Assembly: GCA_947498155.1 (NCBI GenBank)
Contig: CANMJD010000002.1
Location: forward strand, 496,001-560,000
DNA: 64,000 nucleotides
Direction: 5' to 3'
Source: an uncultured Pseudoruegeria sp.
Lineage (GTDB): Bacteria > Pseudomonadota > Alphaproteobacteria > Rhodobacterales > Rhodobacteraceae
The translations under genes were made by a program, and so were the position numbers. The notes beneath the pieces are model-generated. The model was given only the letters and a program-made list of their open reading frames with translations. It had not been told where the DNA came from and made no database searches. Each line of letters opens with the position of its first letter. Position 1 is the stretch's first letter. Of this stretch, positions 8,608-17,918 are shown piece by piece.

Positions 8608-9447
8608 TCAGGCCCGGATCGACCGGTTTTTTTCAACCCATGGCGGGTGAATTGTGGGGGCAGCGAAGTAGTAACCTTGCAAACAATCAACCCCCATAGC
8701 CGCCAATGTGGCGGCATCTTCTGCCGATTCTACGCTTTCGGCGACGGTGAACATGTCGAAATGTTCGGCAATGGATAACAGCGCACGGGTCAGAACCTGA
8801 TTATCCGGATCTTGCGCGATCCCCCGAATAAACTGCCCGTCAATCTTGATGATGTCGAAGTAGAACTGTTTGAGATATCGAAAGGCCGTGTATCCCGCCC
8901 CGAAATCATCCAAGGCAAAGACGATCCCTTTGCTTTGCAGGTCGGCCATGAAGGTCGTCACAAGTTCGGGCATTAACATCGCGCTGGATTCGGTTATTTC
9001 CAGAATGAGCCGATCTGCGATGGTCGGATCTTCTGTCAGACCATGGTGCAGAACCTGCATCCACCGTGGGTATCCGATAGAGCGCGCCGACATATTGATC
9101 GCCAATCGCACATGTGGTTGCTCCAGCAATGTGCGCAATCCCAGCTCTAGCGACAGGCAGTCCACCTGTCGGCCAATGTCCGTGGTTTCGATGGCGTTCA
9201 TAAAGTCAGCGGCGGGGATAATCCGACCGGTTTCATCAAAAACGCGGATCAACCCCTCATAAAAGGCGGGTGTTTTGCCGCCATTTGCCCGCATAACCGG
9301 TTGAAACGCCAAAGCCGTTTGCCGGTGCTTTAGCGCCTGCGCCACCATATGCAAAGTGTTGCGGTTGCGGGTGGCGGTGGCAAAATTCAACGGGTCCTGC
9401 AAAATATGCGGCACATCCTTGAGCAAGTCGTTGTCAGCCTTTAGCAT
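8608..9447 (-). CDS. EAL-domain cyclic-di-GMP phosphodiesterase
   Basis: A stand-alone EAL protein of 279 residues, probably cytosolic since there is no transmembrane segment or sensor domain. Metal and substrate residues appear intact: the signature glutamate in YEGLIRV (EGL in place of EAL), NMSARS, EITES, ALDDFGAGYTAF, IKIDGQFI, the late AESVES glutamate and QGYYF. It is therefore likely an active enzyme linearising c-di-GMP. The ATG at 9447 follows GAAAGGATGG; a TTG at 9462 could extend it by five residues. It is divergent from tag. Confidence 0.85.
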   Translation of the reverse strand: MLKADNDLLKDVPHILQDPLNFATATRNRNTLHMVAQALKHRQTALAFQPVMRANGGKTPAFYEGLIRVFDETGRIIPAADFMNAIETTDIGRQVDCLSLELGLRTLLEQPHVRLAINMSARSIGYPRWMQVLHHGLTEDPTIADRLILEITESSAMLMPELVTTFMADLQSKGIVFALDDFGAGYTAFRYLKQFYFDIIKIDGQFIRGIAQDPDNQVLTRALLSIAEHFDMFTVAESVESAEDAATLAAMGVDCLQGYYFAAPTIHPPWVEKNRSIRA

Positions 9448-9575
9448 GGTCCATCCTTTCAAACTGTTGAAAGCAGCTTGGAACAGAGGCGTTTAAGACT
9501 GGTAAATATTCCCATTTTGTTCTAATTTTAGCGAATGCGTAAAATTCGTTTAACAGATTGATTTCGGGTGTTTTT

Positions 9576-10139
9576 ATGGAGCGTTGCGGCTGGGTCGGGC
9601 AAGAAAAAATCTATATCGACTATCACGATACCGAATGGGGTGTTCCGGAATATGACAGCCGCGCCCTGTGGGAGAAACTGATTCTGGAAGGTTTTCAAGC
9701 CGGATTGAGCTGGATCACCATCTTGAAAAAACGCGACGCTTTTCAAGCGGCTTTTGCCGGGTTCGATCCAGATATTATTGCCACTTGGGGGGATGCGGAA
9801 ATTGAACGCCTGCTTGCGGATAAGGGGATTGTACGCCATCGCGGCAAAATCGTGGCGACCATCGGCAATGCCAAAGCCTGGCAACAGATTGAGGCCGCGC
9901 AGGGGTTTGATCGTTTCTTGTGGGATTATGTCGGTGGCACACCGGTGCAAAACAATTTTGCTACCCTTGCTGATGTGCCGGCGTTTACGCCGCTATCCAG
10001 CCAGATTTCAAAGGACCTTAAGAAAGCCGGTTTCAGGTTTTGCGGCCCGACCATTGTCTATGCCTTCATGCAGGCGGTGGGTATGGTCAATGACCATGTG
10101 GTGGATTGCCCCTGTCACGTGCGGGTTCAGGGTTTGTAA
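9576..10139 (+). CDS. tag: DNA-3-methyladenine glycosylase I
   Basis: Base-excision repair enzyme removing 3-methyladenine from alkylated DNA. The opening MERCGWVG and YHDTEWGVP, together with the C-terminal VNDHVVDCPCH, supply the Cys/His residues that bind the structural zinc in this family. The LEGFQAGLSW and GTPVQNN stretches are also family hallmarks. Length 187 residues matches E. coli Tag. The ATG at 9576 is preferred over a TTG 18 nt upstream because the family starts with M-x-R-C. The 3' end overlaps the convergent hydroxylase gene by 13 nt. Confidence 0.93.
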   Translation: MERCGWVGQEKIYIDYHDTEWGVPEYDSRALWEKLILEGFQAGLSWITILKKRDAFQAAFAGFDPDIIATWGDAEIERLLADKGIVRHRGKIVATIGNAKAWQQIEAAQGFDRFLWDYVGGTPVQNNFATLADVPAFTPLSSQISKDLKKAGFRFCGPTIVYAFMQAVGMVNDHVVDCPCHVRVQGL

Positions 10140-11068
10140 TTCTCAAATCCCGGCGTGCCCGCGACCTCGGGATTGCGCCGGACATATTCGGCCTTCAGCG
10201 AGTCAGAGCCCCGCGTCGGATCATCATGGCGCCATCCCGGCGGGTTGAGTGCATAGCCGATGCGCTGTTTCAGGGTCAAACCCGGTTGGCCCATGTCCTT
10301 GAAGACCGAAACCCATTCATGAAAAGCAACGCGAAGTGGATTGAAGGTGCCGATGTTGGTAACAAGACCATAGTCGACTTTGTCGTCTTCTTGTTCAGGC
10401 ACAAAAGTGCCAAACATCTTGTCCCAGATTATAAAGACACCGGCGTAGTTTGAATCCAGATAACGCGGATTACGCCCGTGGTGCACCCTGTGGTGGCTTG
10501 GGGTGTTCATCACCGCCTCGAACCAGCGGGGCATTTTGCCGATGGCCTCGGTGTGAATCCAGAACTGATAGATCAGGTTGATCCCGCCGACAAAAAGCAC
10601 CATCGCCGGATGGAACCCCAAAAGGATCAGCGGCGCGCGAACGATCATCATAAAGGTGAAGGTACCCGTCCATGTCTGGCGCAGAGCGGTTGTCAGATTG
10701 TAATGCTGCGACGAGTGGTGGTTCACATGGCTGGCCCAGACCCAGCGGATACGATGCCCGAAACGGTGCACCCAGTAGTACCTTAGATCATCCAGCACAA
10801 AACACAGCAGAACCGTCAGCACCGAAGTGCCCAGATCAAGCGGCGTGATCCGCCAGAGCAGCATGAAAAATCCCCACGCGATAAAGCCGAGGATTATGCC
10901 ACTTGCAACGCTGCCCGCCCCCATGATGAGCGAGGTCACCGCATCGCGTGTTTCATATCGCCCGCCACGCCCTTTGATCGCGATCCAGAGCAATTCAATC
11001 AGGATGGCGGCAATAAAGAACGGCACCGCGAAATTCACGATATCAGGATAGGTGAGCATATCGGTCAT
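10127..11068 (-). CDS. sterol desaturase/fatty acid hydroxylase family protein
   Basis: Integral-membrane di-iron oxygenase of 313 residues. The histidine clusters are present in order: HRFGH (after DDLRYYW), HVNHHSSQHYN, and HHRVHHGRN near residue 215. Several hydrophobic segments place it in the cytoplasmic membrane. Family members hydroxylate or desaturate sterols, carotenoids, fatty acids or ornithine lipids; the substrate is not evident here. It overlaps the stop of the small upstream gene by 4 nt, so the two are coupled. Confidence 0.85.
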   Translation of the reverse strand: MTDMLTYPDIVNFAVPFFIAAILIELLWIAIKGRGGRYETRDAVTSLIMGAGSVASGIILGFIAWGFFMLLWRITPLDLGTSVLTVLLCFVLDDLRYYWVHRFGHRIRWVWASHVNHHSSQHYNLTTALRQTWTGTFTFMMIVRAPLILLGFHPAMVLFVGGINLIYQFWIHTEAIGKMPRWFEAVMNTPSHHRVHHGRNPRYLDSNYAGVFIIWDKMFGTFVPEQEDDKVDYGLVTNIGTFNPLRVAFHEWVSVFKDMGQPGLTLKQRIGYALNPPGWRHDDPTRGSDSLKAEYVRRNPEVAGTPGFENYKP

Positions 11069-11460
11069 GGGGCATTCTCTTTGTTTTGCATCAGCCAGAG
11101 CCGTTTTTCTGCATGGCTCAGCGCGATTTTCGGGCCGGGGGCGGCAAAATCATGCAGATGAAAATGCGCGCCTTCGGGGATATCTTCGATTTCGGCACCT
11201 GTGAGCCCATGCAGCGTGCAATCGGCACCAAAAGACCAGATCAGATAGCGCAGCTCCGGGGTGGTGACGATCGCGGCCTTGCCATCCTGTGACAGCAACA
11301 CCGACGTTACCTCAACAAAGGGGAGCAACCGGTGGACGTGTTGGCGTACCTCTGCTTCATTAGCAAACTGCAAGGATTTGGTAAAACCTTTGAGATGCAG
11401 AATTAGGGCAATACCCAGAATACCCAACACCACCATCGGTAACAGAATTGACAACGGCAT
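11065..11460 (-). CDS. membrane-anchored hypothetical protein
   Basis: A 131-residue protein with one N-terminal membrane helix (residues ~3-22, SILLPMVVLGILGIALILHL) and a soluble domain containing LLSQDGKAAIVTTPELRYLIWSFGADC. The ATG at 11460 has GGGGAGG a few bases upstream, which selects it over the in-frame start 33 nt earlier. It is coupled to the downstream hydroxylase gene by an ATGA overlap, so a partner role for that membrane enzyme is plausible. No family was recognised. Confidence 0.72.
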   Translation of the reverse strand: MPLSILLPMVVLGILGIALILHLKGFTKSLQFANEAEVRQHVHRLLPFVEVTSVLLSQDGKAAIVTTPELRYLIWSFGADCTLHGLTGAEIEDIPEGAHFHLHDFAAPGPKIALSHAEKRLWLMQNKENAP

Positions 11461-11858
11461 CCATGCCTCCCCTTTGAAAACAGGCCAAAGCAACGGGATT
11501 CTGTCAATTAAAACGTTGGGTCATGGCTGGATTTAAGAAGGTGTTAACAGGGCAATAACGTTTGGCTAACGGCGGGAGCTGCATAAGGGATATACGCACT
11601 GTTTTGCTGTTCAGTAAGTATTTCAGCACCTGTTTTTTGCGAACCATAGGACCAAGTATCCACAGGCTTATTACCTTCCGGCTTTTGTGGTGTGAGTAGC
11701 TTGGTGTTCTGTGTGTTCTAGGAACTGAAACGCAAAATACGCGTACATCCCCAGAAGGGCTGTCTCGCAAGAGATGGCGCTTCAAATCTCGGGACGGCGT
11801 CATCTATATCATTCACCTGCCCAGGTGGATCTCGTTGTCCCGAGATTTTTCCCTTTCC
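11461..11858. other. 398-bp region without a convincing protein gene
   Basis: Only weak open frames are present, none with a recognisable protein or ribosome-binding site. The right half holds two stem-loops on the + strand (see the ncRNA candidate). The left half shows nothing definite. Confidence 0.5.
11700..11850 (+). ncRNA. candidate small RNA ending in an intrinsic terminator
   Basis: Two stem-loops lie in tandem. The first is TCTC-GCAA-GAGA (11763-11774), a GNRA tetraloop extended by flanking G-C and wobble pairs. The second joins AATCTCGGGAC (11785-11795) to GTCCCGAGATT (11837-11847), 11 perfect pairs followed by TTTTT-CCC, with a 41-nt loop. The polarity of the T-run favours + strand transcription. 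The 5' end is a guess, since no convincing promoter could be picked. Alternatively the second hairpin is just a terminator for the gene at 11859. Confidence 0.35.
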
Positions 11859-12890
11859 TCATTCCTGCACCAAAGAGCTTTGCCAATTGCTCAAGAACCG
11901 GCTTCGGCGCATCTGATCCAGAAATACCAGTAAACCAGGGCCGAATCTGACCGGGCGCAATGCGGTATTATTCTGGAAACGGTCCGAATCGATTGCTGGC
12001 AGCCCAGAGGCCGCTACCAGATCGGGGCGCTGGTTCAATCTTAGTAAAAAGTCGATGAACTGCCGTGCGGGATCGATGTTTTCGGCGTTGCTCGGGATAA
12101 GCGCCGTGCGCAACATCACACTAACGTAATCCTCAAGCTCTATAATGTGGAATCCATCCAGCAACTGTTGTTGGGCGGCGGCATAGCTGCCCAGAACATT
12201 ATAGGCCAAGGCCAGTTTACCGCTGGCCACATCCTGAATCATCTCGCCCGAACAGCAATACAGCTTTGCATCCAGACGCCCCATGACTTCCATCAACCGC
12301 CAGAAGGCTTCGCTGTTGCGGCTGTCCTGCGTGGCCATCAAATAGCCAAAACCGGAGCGGCGGACGTCGTAGGTGCCGACCAGCCCCTGAAACCGGTCGG
12401 GATTTTCGCGCAGGGTTGCGATCAAGGCAGCGCGCGTGCGGGGGGCGTCGCCTTGCGGGAAGTGCGCGTCCGAAACGACCATAACCGCCGGTTCCTGCGT
12501 AAAGGCAAAAAGCTGGTCCCGCCAGCTTGCCCACTCCGGCAATTCCGAGACATCCGCCGCGCCATAGCTTTGGGCAAAGCCATCGTTAGCCAGTTTGGTC
12601 TGCAAATCCATCGCCGAGGAAATTGCCAGATCAAACACAGCCCCTTCGTCCTGAATGGCTTTCATCAAATCAGAAGTGCCGGTGATGGTGTATTCCACAG
12701 AGATGGTCGGATAATCGGCTTGAAAAGCGTTGATCAGGGGCTCAAAGGCGGAGCGGTCCGCCGTTGAGATAATCCGCAGCGTTTCAGACGGTGATTGTAC
12801 CGGATAGATCACCTGTTCTTCGATCTCAAAGCCAACGGCGCTACCTGCGCAGATCCAGCTGACTAACGCGGCAAATGCAAGGACACGCAT
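11859..12890 (-). CDS. periplasmic ABC-type solute-binding protein linked to TctDE
   Basis: A 343-residue protein with a signal peptide (hydrophobic residues 1-20, cleavage near AVG/FEIEE) and a type-II binding-protein fold of the iron(III)/spermidine class: ETLRIISTADRSAFEPLINAFQADYP is a typical first strand-helix unit. It follows the tctE kinase gene with a 28-nt overlap and has no cognate permease or ATPase. A sensory role, presenting a ligand to the TctE periplasmic domain, fits this context better than transport. This is inferred from gene order. Confidence 0.75.
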   Translation of the reverse strand: MRVLAFAALVSWICAGSAVGFEIEEQVIYPVQSPSETLRIISTADRSAFEPLINAFQADYPTISVEYTITGTSDLMKAIQDEGAVFDLAISSAMDLQTKLANDGFAQSYGAADVSELPEWASWRDQLFAFTQEPAVMVVSDAHFPQGDAPRTRAALIATLRENPDRFQGLVGTYDVRRSGFGYLMATQDSRNSEAFWRLMEVMGRLDAKLYCCSGEMIQDVASGKLALAYNVLGSYAAAQQQLLDGFHIIELEDYVSVMLRTALIPSNAENIDPARQFIDFLLRLNQRPDLVAASGLPAIDSDRFQNNTALRPVRFGPGLLVFLDQMRRSRFLSNWQSSLVQE

Positions 12891-14233
12891 ACGCCTACTC
12901 CTTCTGTGTTCGGTGCGATGGCCAGCCGCCCCCCATGGGCACGGGCGACCTCATCGGCGATGGTCAAGCCAAGGCCGGAGCCAACGATATTGCCGACATT
13001 GCTACCGCGATTATAGCGGCGGGTGACTTTACTAAGGTCGGCATCGCCAAAGCCGCGCCCCTGATCGGTGATGGACAGACAGATGGTGTCGTCCAAAGCA
13101 ATACTGGCTTGAATGATGCTGTCGTCGGGGGAGTATTTGATCGCGTTATCAAGGATATTCAGCAGTGCGGCCTGCAACAGAATACCATCGCCGGTAAAGG
13201 GCACAGGCATTGTGGGAAGATTGTGCAGGATGGTGATATCCTTAAGCTCGGCGGTTGGTTCAAGGCGGCTGCAGGTTTCGCTGAGCAGGGTGCGCAAATC
13301 CAGATCGTCCTGAGCCAGACTGTCAGCGCGAAAGGTGACCATGGCGTGATCTAGCATCTGCCCCGCAGAACGCGAACTTTCATCAATCGCACGGATCATT
13401 TCCCGCATCGCCTGGCGATGTTCGGGTTTTTGCAGCTTGCGATGGGTCACTTCGGCCTGCGTGCGTACGGTCGCCAAGGGGGTGCGCACACGGTGGGCGG
13501 CCTCGGCGATAAAGTTTTCGGTTTGCGACAAAGACGCTCGCAGACGTCCCATAAAGCTATTCAGCGCTTCTACCAGCGGCACCAGTTCGGCAGGGGTTTC
13601 GGCGGTGACGGGACGCAGGTCTTTGGGGCCGCGGCGGGTCACCGCAGAGGTCATGCGCTCAATCGGGGCGAGAGCCGTGCTGGCGGCCCAAAGGCTCAGG
13701 GCGGTGGCAAGCAGGAAGAACAGCACACCAACGCCGGTGGCGGTGGCGGTGATGCGTTGTGAGGTGGCCGCCAACCCGTCGCGGGTTTGCGCCACGGTTA
13801 CAATCACATCCCGAGAGGTCGCGGCCGCCCCGACAGGCCGCAGCACATAGACGCTGCGCACCGTATCGCCCCGATAATCATGGGTGGCAAAAACCGGATC
13901 TCCTGCCACCAATGCTGTGGCGGGCGGCGGCAGATCTGCATAGCCAGTGAGCGTTTTTTCTATGGTGGACACACGGTAAAAAACCCGATCTTCCCCGACA
14001 GAACCCAGCATCGAGATTGCCGAATAGGGCAGTTCCAGAAACACATCGCCGTTTTCGCTACGCAAGCTGTCGGCAATGGCGATGGCAGAGGCGGCAAGGA
14101 TATTGTCTTGCGTGGCCTCTGCGGCACTTTCGGCCACCCCGCGCACAACAACAAAAAACGCCAAAGACAAGAGCGCTGCAACCCCCGCCAATTGAAAGAA
14201 CAACCGCCGCCTGATCGAGCCATGGCGCTTCAT
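12863..14233 (-). CDS. tctE: TctE-type sensor histidine kinase
   Basis: Inner-membrane kinase of 456 residues: transmembrane helix (~12-32), periplasmic sensor (~33-165), second helix (~166-188), HAMP-like linker, then the kinase core. The phospho-acceptor box reads AHRVRTPLA, the N box NILDNAIKYSP, G1 DQGRGF and G2 GSGLGLTIA, so it should be active. With TctD it would sense tricarboxylates or related acids and switch on the divergent tctCBA operon. It overlaps both neighbours, giving the coupled unit tctD-tctE-binding protein. Confidence 0.9.
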   Translation of the reverse strand: MKRHGSIRRRLFFQLAGVAALLSLAFFVVVRGVAESAAEATQDNILAASAIAIADSLRSENGDVFLELPYSAISMLGSVGEDRVFYRVSTIEKTLTGYADLPPPATALVAGDPVFATHDYRGDTVRSVYVLRPVGAAATSRDVIVTVAQTRDGLAATSQRITATATGVGVLFFLLATALSLWAASTALAPIERMTSAVTRRGPKDLRPVTAETPAELVPLVEALNSFMGRLRASLSQTENFIAEAAHRVRTPLATVRTQAEVTHRKLQKPEHRQAMREMIRAIDESSRSAGQMLDHAMVTFRADSLAQDDLDLRTLLSETCSRLEPTAELKDITILHNLPTMPVPFTGDGILLQAALLNILDNAIKYSPDDSIIQASIALDDTICLSITDQGRGFGDADLSKVTRRYNRGSNVGNIVGSGLGLTIADEVARAHGGRLAIAPNTEGVGVCVSLHLPR

Positions 14234-14895
14234 TCTGGGATCATCCGGTAGCCAATCCCGCGCGCGGTATCGATGCGCAAACCAGATCCCTCGAGCCGCT
14301 TGCGCAGGCGTCCGACATAGACTTCGATTGCATTCTCGCTGGCCTCATCGGACAGAGAATACAGCCGGTCCATCAGGTGGGATTTCGAAAAGACCTGTCC
14401 CGGCGCATTAAAAAAGACCTCAAGCAGGCGTAGTTCACGGTTGCGCAGGGTTATTGTCGTTTGATCAAAACGCAATTCGCCGGAAATCGAATCAAGTGTC
14501 GCTGCTCCGATGGTTTTTTGACTGGCTGCCACCCCGCCCTGACGACGCAGAACTGCCCGGCAGCGCGCTTCCAGCTCGGAAAAATCGAAAGGTTTGGTGA
14601 TGTAGTCATCGGCCCCAAGGTCCAAAAGCCCGACCCGATCCGACACCGCAGAGCGGGCGGTAATGACTATGACGGGGGTGCGTTTTTCCGACTGCCGGTG
14701 TTGTTCCAGAAAATCCCGTCCATCCCCATCGGGCAACATAATATCCAGCAAAATCAAATCGTAATCCGCCACAGCAATACAGGCAGATGCCGCCTCAAGC
14801 GTGTCTGCATGATCCACCGCGTGGCCGTCGAGTTGCAGGCGTTCCTGCACGGCTTTGGCCAGTTTGGGGCTGTCTTCGATCAGTAGAAATCGCAT
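14230..14895 (-). CDS. tctD: TctD-type OmpR/PhoB response regulator
   Basis: A 221-residue regulator: receiver domain (~1-115, acidic pocket ED at 8-9, phosphorylation site in LILLDIMLPDGDG, Lys in DYITKPFD) followed by a winged-helix DNA-binding domain ending TARGIGYRM. The ATG at 14895 (MRFLLIEDSPKLAKA) is the family start; the open frame continues ~110 codons upstream with no matching sequence. It overlaps tctE by 4 nt and is divergent from tctC, so its targets probably lie in the 99-bp gap. Confidence 0.92.
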   Translation of the reverse strand: MRFLLIEDSPKLAKAVQERLQLDGHAVDHADTLEAASACIAVADYDLILLDIMLPDGDGRDFLEQHRQSEKRTPVIVITARSAVSDRVGLLDLGADDYITKPFDFSELEARCRAVLRRQGGVAASQKTIGAATLDSISGELRFDQTTITLRNRELRLLEVFFNAPGQVFSKSHLMDRLYSLSDEASENAIEVYVGRLRKRLEGSGLRIDTARGIGYRMIPE

Positions 14896-14994
14896 TGCGT
14901 TGCCTTTTTTGCGCCGTGACAGGTTGGTGTCAGGTTTGCGCGGTCTGTTGTCAGCATGAGCGGCGAAAACCGCCATGTCAAACGGGAGGAAACC

Positions 14995-15963
14995 ATGACA
15001 AAACGTCTTTTCAAGGCGCTCATGACCGGTGCGGTCGTGGGCCTTGGCGCTGTATCCACGGCATCTGCAGCCGAATGTATTGCGCCAGCAAACCCCGGCG
15101 GTGGCTGGGATTTCACCTGCCGCCAGATCGGCAAAATCATGTATGATATTGGCGCGATTGATAAGCCGATGCAGGTCACCAATATGGCTGGTGCCGGTGG
15201 CGGTCTTGCCTTTGGTCATGTTGTGGCAGAACGCGGTGACGACACCGATCTGATCGTTGCGGCATCCTCGGCGACATCAACCCGTCTGGCGCAAAATGCC
15301 TATGCGGGTATGACTGCTGATCAGGTGCGCTTTGTCGGGGCCATTGGAGCTGATCCGGGCGTGATCGTGGTGGCGGCAGACAGCCCCTATGAAAGCCTGA
15401 ATGATCTGGTCGATGCGATCAAAGCAGCCCCGGGTGAGCTGGCCTTTGCCGGTGGTTCGGCTGTGGGCGGCTTTGACCACCTGAAACCGCTGATGATCCT
15501 GCAACGTGCCGGTGTAACTGATGTGCAAGCGGTGAAATACATCGGTGTTGACGGGGGTGCTGATGCGATCACCCAAACCGTGGGCGGCTTTACGGCGGCA
15601 ATGTCAGGTGACATGTCCGAAGTTGTGGGCTTTCTGAAATCCGGCGACGTGCGGGCGATTGCGGTTCTGACGGATGAGCGCGTTCCCGGATTTGACGACA
15701 TCCCGACAGCCAAAGAACAAGGCATCGATGTGGTCGCGGTGAACTGGCGCGGTCTTTATGTACCCAAAGACATCAGCGACGCAGATTTCGACATGTGGGC
15801 AGACCGCCTGCAACAGGTTGCGGACAGTGATGAATGGGCTGAAGCCATGACAGCAAACGGTTTGGCACCCTTTACCAAAGTCGGCGGCGACTTCCAGTCT
15901 TACGTTGACGGTGTGGTTGCGGAAATCCGTGAACTGTCCAAAGAAATCGGAGTGATCCAGTAA
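14995..15963 (+). CDS. tctC: tripartite tricarboxylate transporter binding protein
   Basis: Periplasmic receptor of a TTT-family importer, 322 residues with a signal peptide (MTKRLFKALMTGAVVGLGAV, cleavage near ASA/AEC). The mature start ECIAPANPGGGWDFTCR is the family ligand loop, and the domain continues with MAGAGGGLAFGHVV. GGGAGG-like sequence (GGGAGGAAACC) precedes the ATG at 14995; an earlier in-frame ATG at 14956 would destroy the signal peptide. It is first gene of a five-gene operon. The ligand may be citrate, a dicarboxylate or an isoprenoid acid. Confidence 0.92.
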   Translation: MTKRLFKALMTGAVVGLGAVSTASAAECIAPANPGGGWDFTCRQIGKIMYDIGAIDKPMQVTNMAGAGGGLAFGHVVAERGDDTDLIVAASSATSTRLAQNAYAGMTADQVRFVGAIGADPGVIVVAADSPYESLNDLVDAIKAAPGELAFAGGSAVGGFDHLKPLMILQRAGVTDVQAVKYIGVDGGADAITQTVGGFTAAMSGDMSEVVGFLKSGDVRAIAVLTDERVPGFDDIPTAKEQGIDVVAVNWRGLYVPKDISDADFDMWADRLQQVADSDEWAEAMTANGLAPFTKVGGDFQSYVDGVVAEIRELSKEIGVIQ

Positions 15964-16403
15964 TGGTATCAGACCGGATCTTCGGACTGGTCGTCACTCT
16001 GGCGGCGCTGGCCTATGTGGTCAGCGCTACCCAGATACAGACCAGCTTTATGGCGGACCCTGTTGGTCCCAAAACCTTTCCCATTCTGGTGGGCTGTGTC
16101 GCAATTCTTTGTGGGGTCATCGTCATGATACGGCCTGACCCTGATCCCGACTGGCCTGCGATGCGCACCTTTGCTTCGCTTGCGGTGGCGGTCGCTGTGT
16201 TGGTGGCCTATGCCTATGCGCTGAAACCAATGGGTTTTTTGATCCCGACTGCAATTGCGGCCTCGGTATTGTCATATCAAATCGAACCGCGCCCGAAAAA
16301 CGCTGTTCTTGCTGGATTTGGCCTGTCGATTGGCCTGTTCCTGATTTTCAAATTCGCTCTTGGGTTGGGGCTTGTTGCCTTTCCCAAAGGCTTGATCGGC
16401 TAG
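15963..16403 (+). CDS. tctB: tripartite tricarboxylate transporter small membrane subunit
   Basis: A 146-residue membrane protein with four hydrophobic segments, containing FMADPVGPKTFP, the conserved TctB stretch after the first helix. Its ATG shares one base with the tctC stop (TAATG), so translation is coupled. It forms the membrane complex with TctA. Confidence 0.9.
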   Translation: MVSDRIFGLVVTLAALAYVVSATQIQTSFMADPVGPKTFPILVGCVAILCGVIVMIRPDPDPDWPAMRTFASLAVAVAVLVAYAYALKPMGFLIPTAIAASVLSYQIEPRPKNAVLAGFGLSIGLFLIFKFALGLGLVAFPKGLIG

Positions 16404-16412
16404 GATACCCTC

Positions 16413-17918
16413 ATGGACCTGCTCTCAAACCTTGCGCTGGGCTTTGGCATCGCGCTCTCTCCGTTCACCCTGATGCTGGCGGTCTTCGGCTGTTTCATCG
16501 GCACCATCATCGGCGCGCTTCCCGGGCTTGGCCCGTCAAATGGTGTGGCGATCCTGATCCCGTTGACCTTCTCGATGGGGCTCGATGCCACCTCTGCGCT
16601 GGTCCTGATGACGGCAGTCTATTACGGGGCGATGTATGGCGGGCGGATCAGCTCGATCCTGCTGAATATCCCCGGCGATGAACCGGCGCTGATGACCACG
16701 CTGGATGGCTACCCGATGGCCAAGGCTGGCAAGGCCGCCGATGCGCTGGTGATTTCTGGCGTGGCCTCGTTTACCGGCGCCTTTCTGGCGACCATCGGCC
16801 TGATGCTGCTGGCCCCTTTATTGGCCGGAGTGGCGTTTCTATTCGGCCCTGCCGAGTATTTCGCCCTGTATCTGCTGGCCTTTGCTACCCTTGGCGGCAT
16901 GGCGTCCAACAATCAGGCCAAAGCGGCAATTGCTTCTTGTATCGGCTTGGGCATTGCGATGATCGGCGTGGATAATAATTCCGGCCTGCCGCGCCTGACA
17001 GGCGGCAATCTGCACCTGTATGACGGGGTGGATTTCCTCGTGGCGATTGTCGGCTTGTTTGCGATTTCCGAAGTGTTCTTCTTTATCGAAAGCCATGGCA
17101 AAAACACCTCGATCGGGGTGAAGCTGGACAAGGTCCGCGTGCCTTGGGCGGCTTTGTGGGAAACCAAATGGACCCAGCTTCGGGCCTCTCTTGTGGGTTT
17201 TGTCGCGGGTGTCTTGCCCGGTGCGGGCGCATCGCTCGGCAGCTTTCTGGCCTACATGAGCGAAAAATCAATCGCCGGAGAAGAAGGCAAATTTGGCACC
17301 GGTGTCCCCAAAGGGGTCGCAGCCCCGGAAGCCGGGAACAACGCCGCAGCAGGCGGGGCCTTGGTGCCGATGCTGACCCTAGGCGTGCCGGGCTCAGGGA
17401 CCACGGCGGTTTTGCTGGCTTTGTTGATGACGCTGAACATTACCCCCGGGCCGACGCTCTTTGCTGAACGTCCCGAAGTGGTTTGGGGGCTGATCGCTTC
17501 GCTGCTGATCGCCAATGTGGTGTTGCTTCTGATGAATGTGCCGATGGTGAAAATTTTTGTGCATATCCTCAGCGTACCGGCTTGGGTGCTGTTACCGGGG
17601 GTGACGATGATCAGCTTTGTCGGGATTTATTCGCTGTCGGGCAGCTATTTTGATCTGCTGCTGATGGTGGGTTTTGGCGCGCTTGGGTATGTGTTGCGTA
17701 AACTGGACGTGCCGACTGTGCCGATCATTCTGGGCATTCTGCTTGGCGGCCATATGGAGGACGCGCTGCGCCGTGCCATGGTGCTGTCCAGTGGCGATTG
17801 GACTTATCTCTTTAGCTCCAACATCGCCATCGGGCTTTGGGTCATCGCGGTTGCCGGATTTGTCGCGCCGATGTTCCTGCGCGGCGTGCTGAAGAAACCA
17901 CAACGGGTGACTGACTGA
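16413..17918 (+). CDS. tctA: tripartite tricarboxylate transporter large membrane subunit
   Basis: The channel subunit, 501 residues with about twelve membrane helices. Family motifs are clear: GTIIGALPGLGPSNGVAILIP near residue 30, AVYYGAMYGGRISSILLNIPG near 70, and GVLPGAGASLGSFLAY near 270. It works with TctB and the soluble TctC receptor, driven by an ion gradient rather than ATP. It ends in TGATG shared with the AtuA gene. Confidence 0.95.
   Translation: MDLLSNLALGFGIALSPFTLMLAVFGCFIGTIIGALPGLGPSNGVAILIPLTFSMGLDATSALVLMTAVYYGAMYGGRISSILLNIPGDEPALMTTLDGYPMAKAGKAADALVISGVASFTGAFLATIGLMLLAPLLAGVAFLFGPAEYFALYLLAFATLGGMASNNQAKAAIASCIGLGIAMIGVDNNSGLPRLTGGNLHLYDGVDFLVAIVGLFAISEVFFFIESHGKNTSIGVKLDKVRVPWAALWETKWTQLRASLVGFVAGVLPGAGASLGSFLAYMSEKSIAGEEGKFGTGVPKGVAAPEAGNNAAAGGALVPMLTLGVPGSGTTAVLLALLMTLNITPGPTLFAERPEVVWGLIASLLIANVVLLLMNVPMVKIFVHILSVPAWVLLPGVTMISFVGIYSLSGSYFDLLLMVGFGALGYVLRKLDVPTVPIILGILLGGHMEDALRRAMVLSSGDWTYLFSSNIAIGLWVIAVAGFVAPMFLRGVLKKPQRVTD

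Noticed and set aside
11504-11803. 99-codon - strand frame in the 11.5-11.8 kb gap
   Set aside because: No ribosome-binding site, random-looking protein, and it crosses the hairpins of the candidate RNA.
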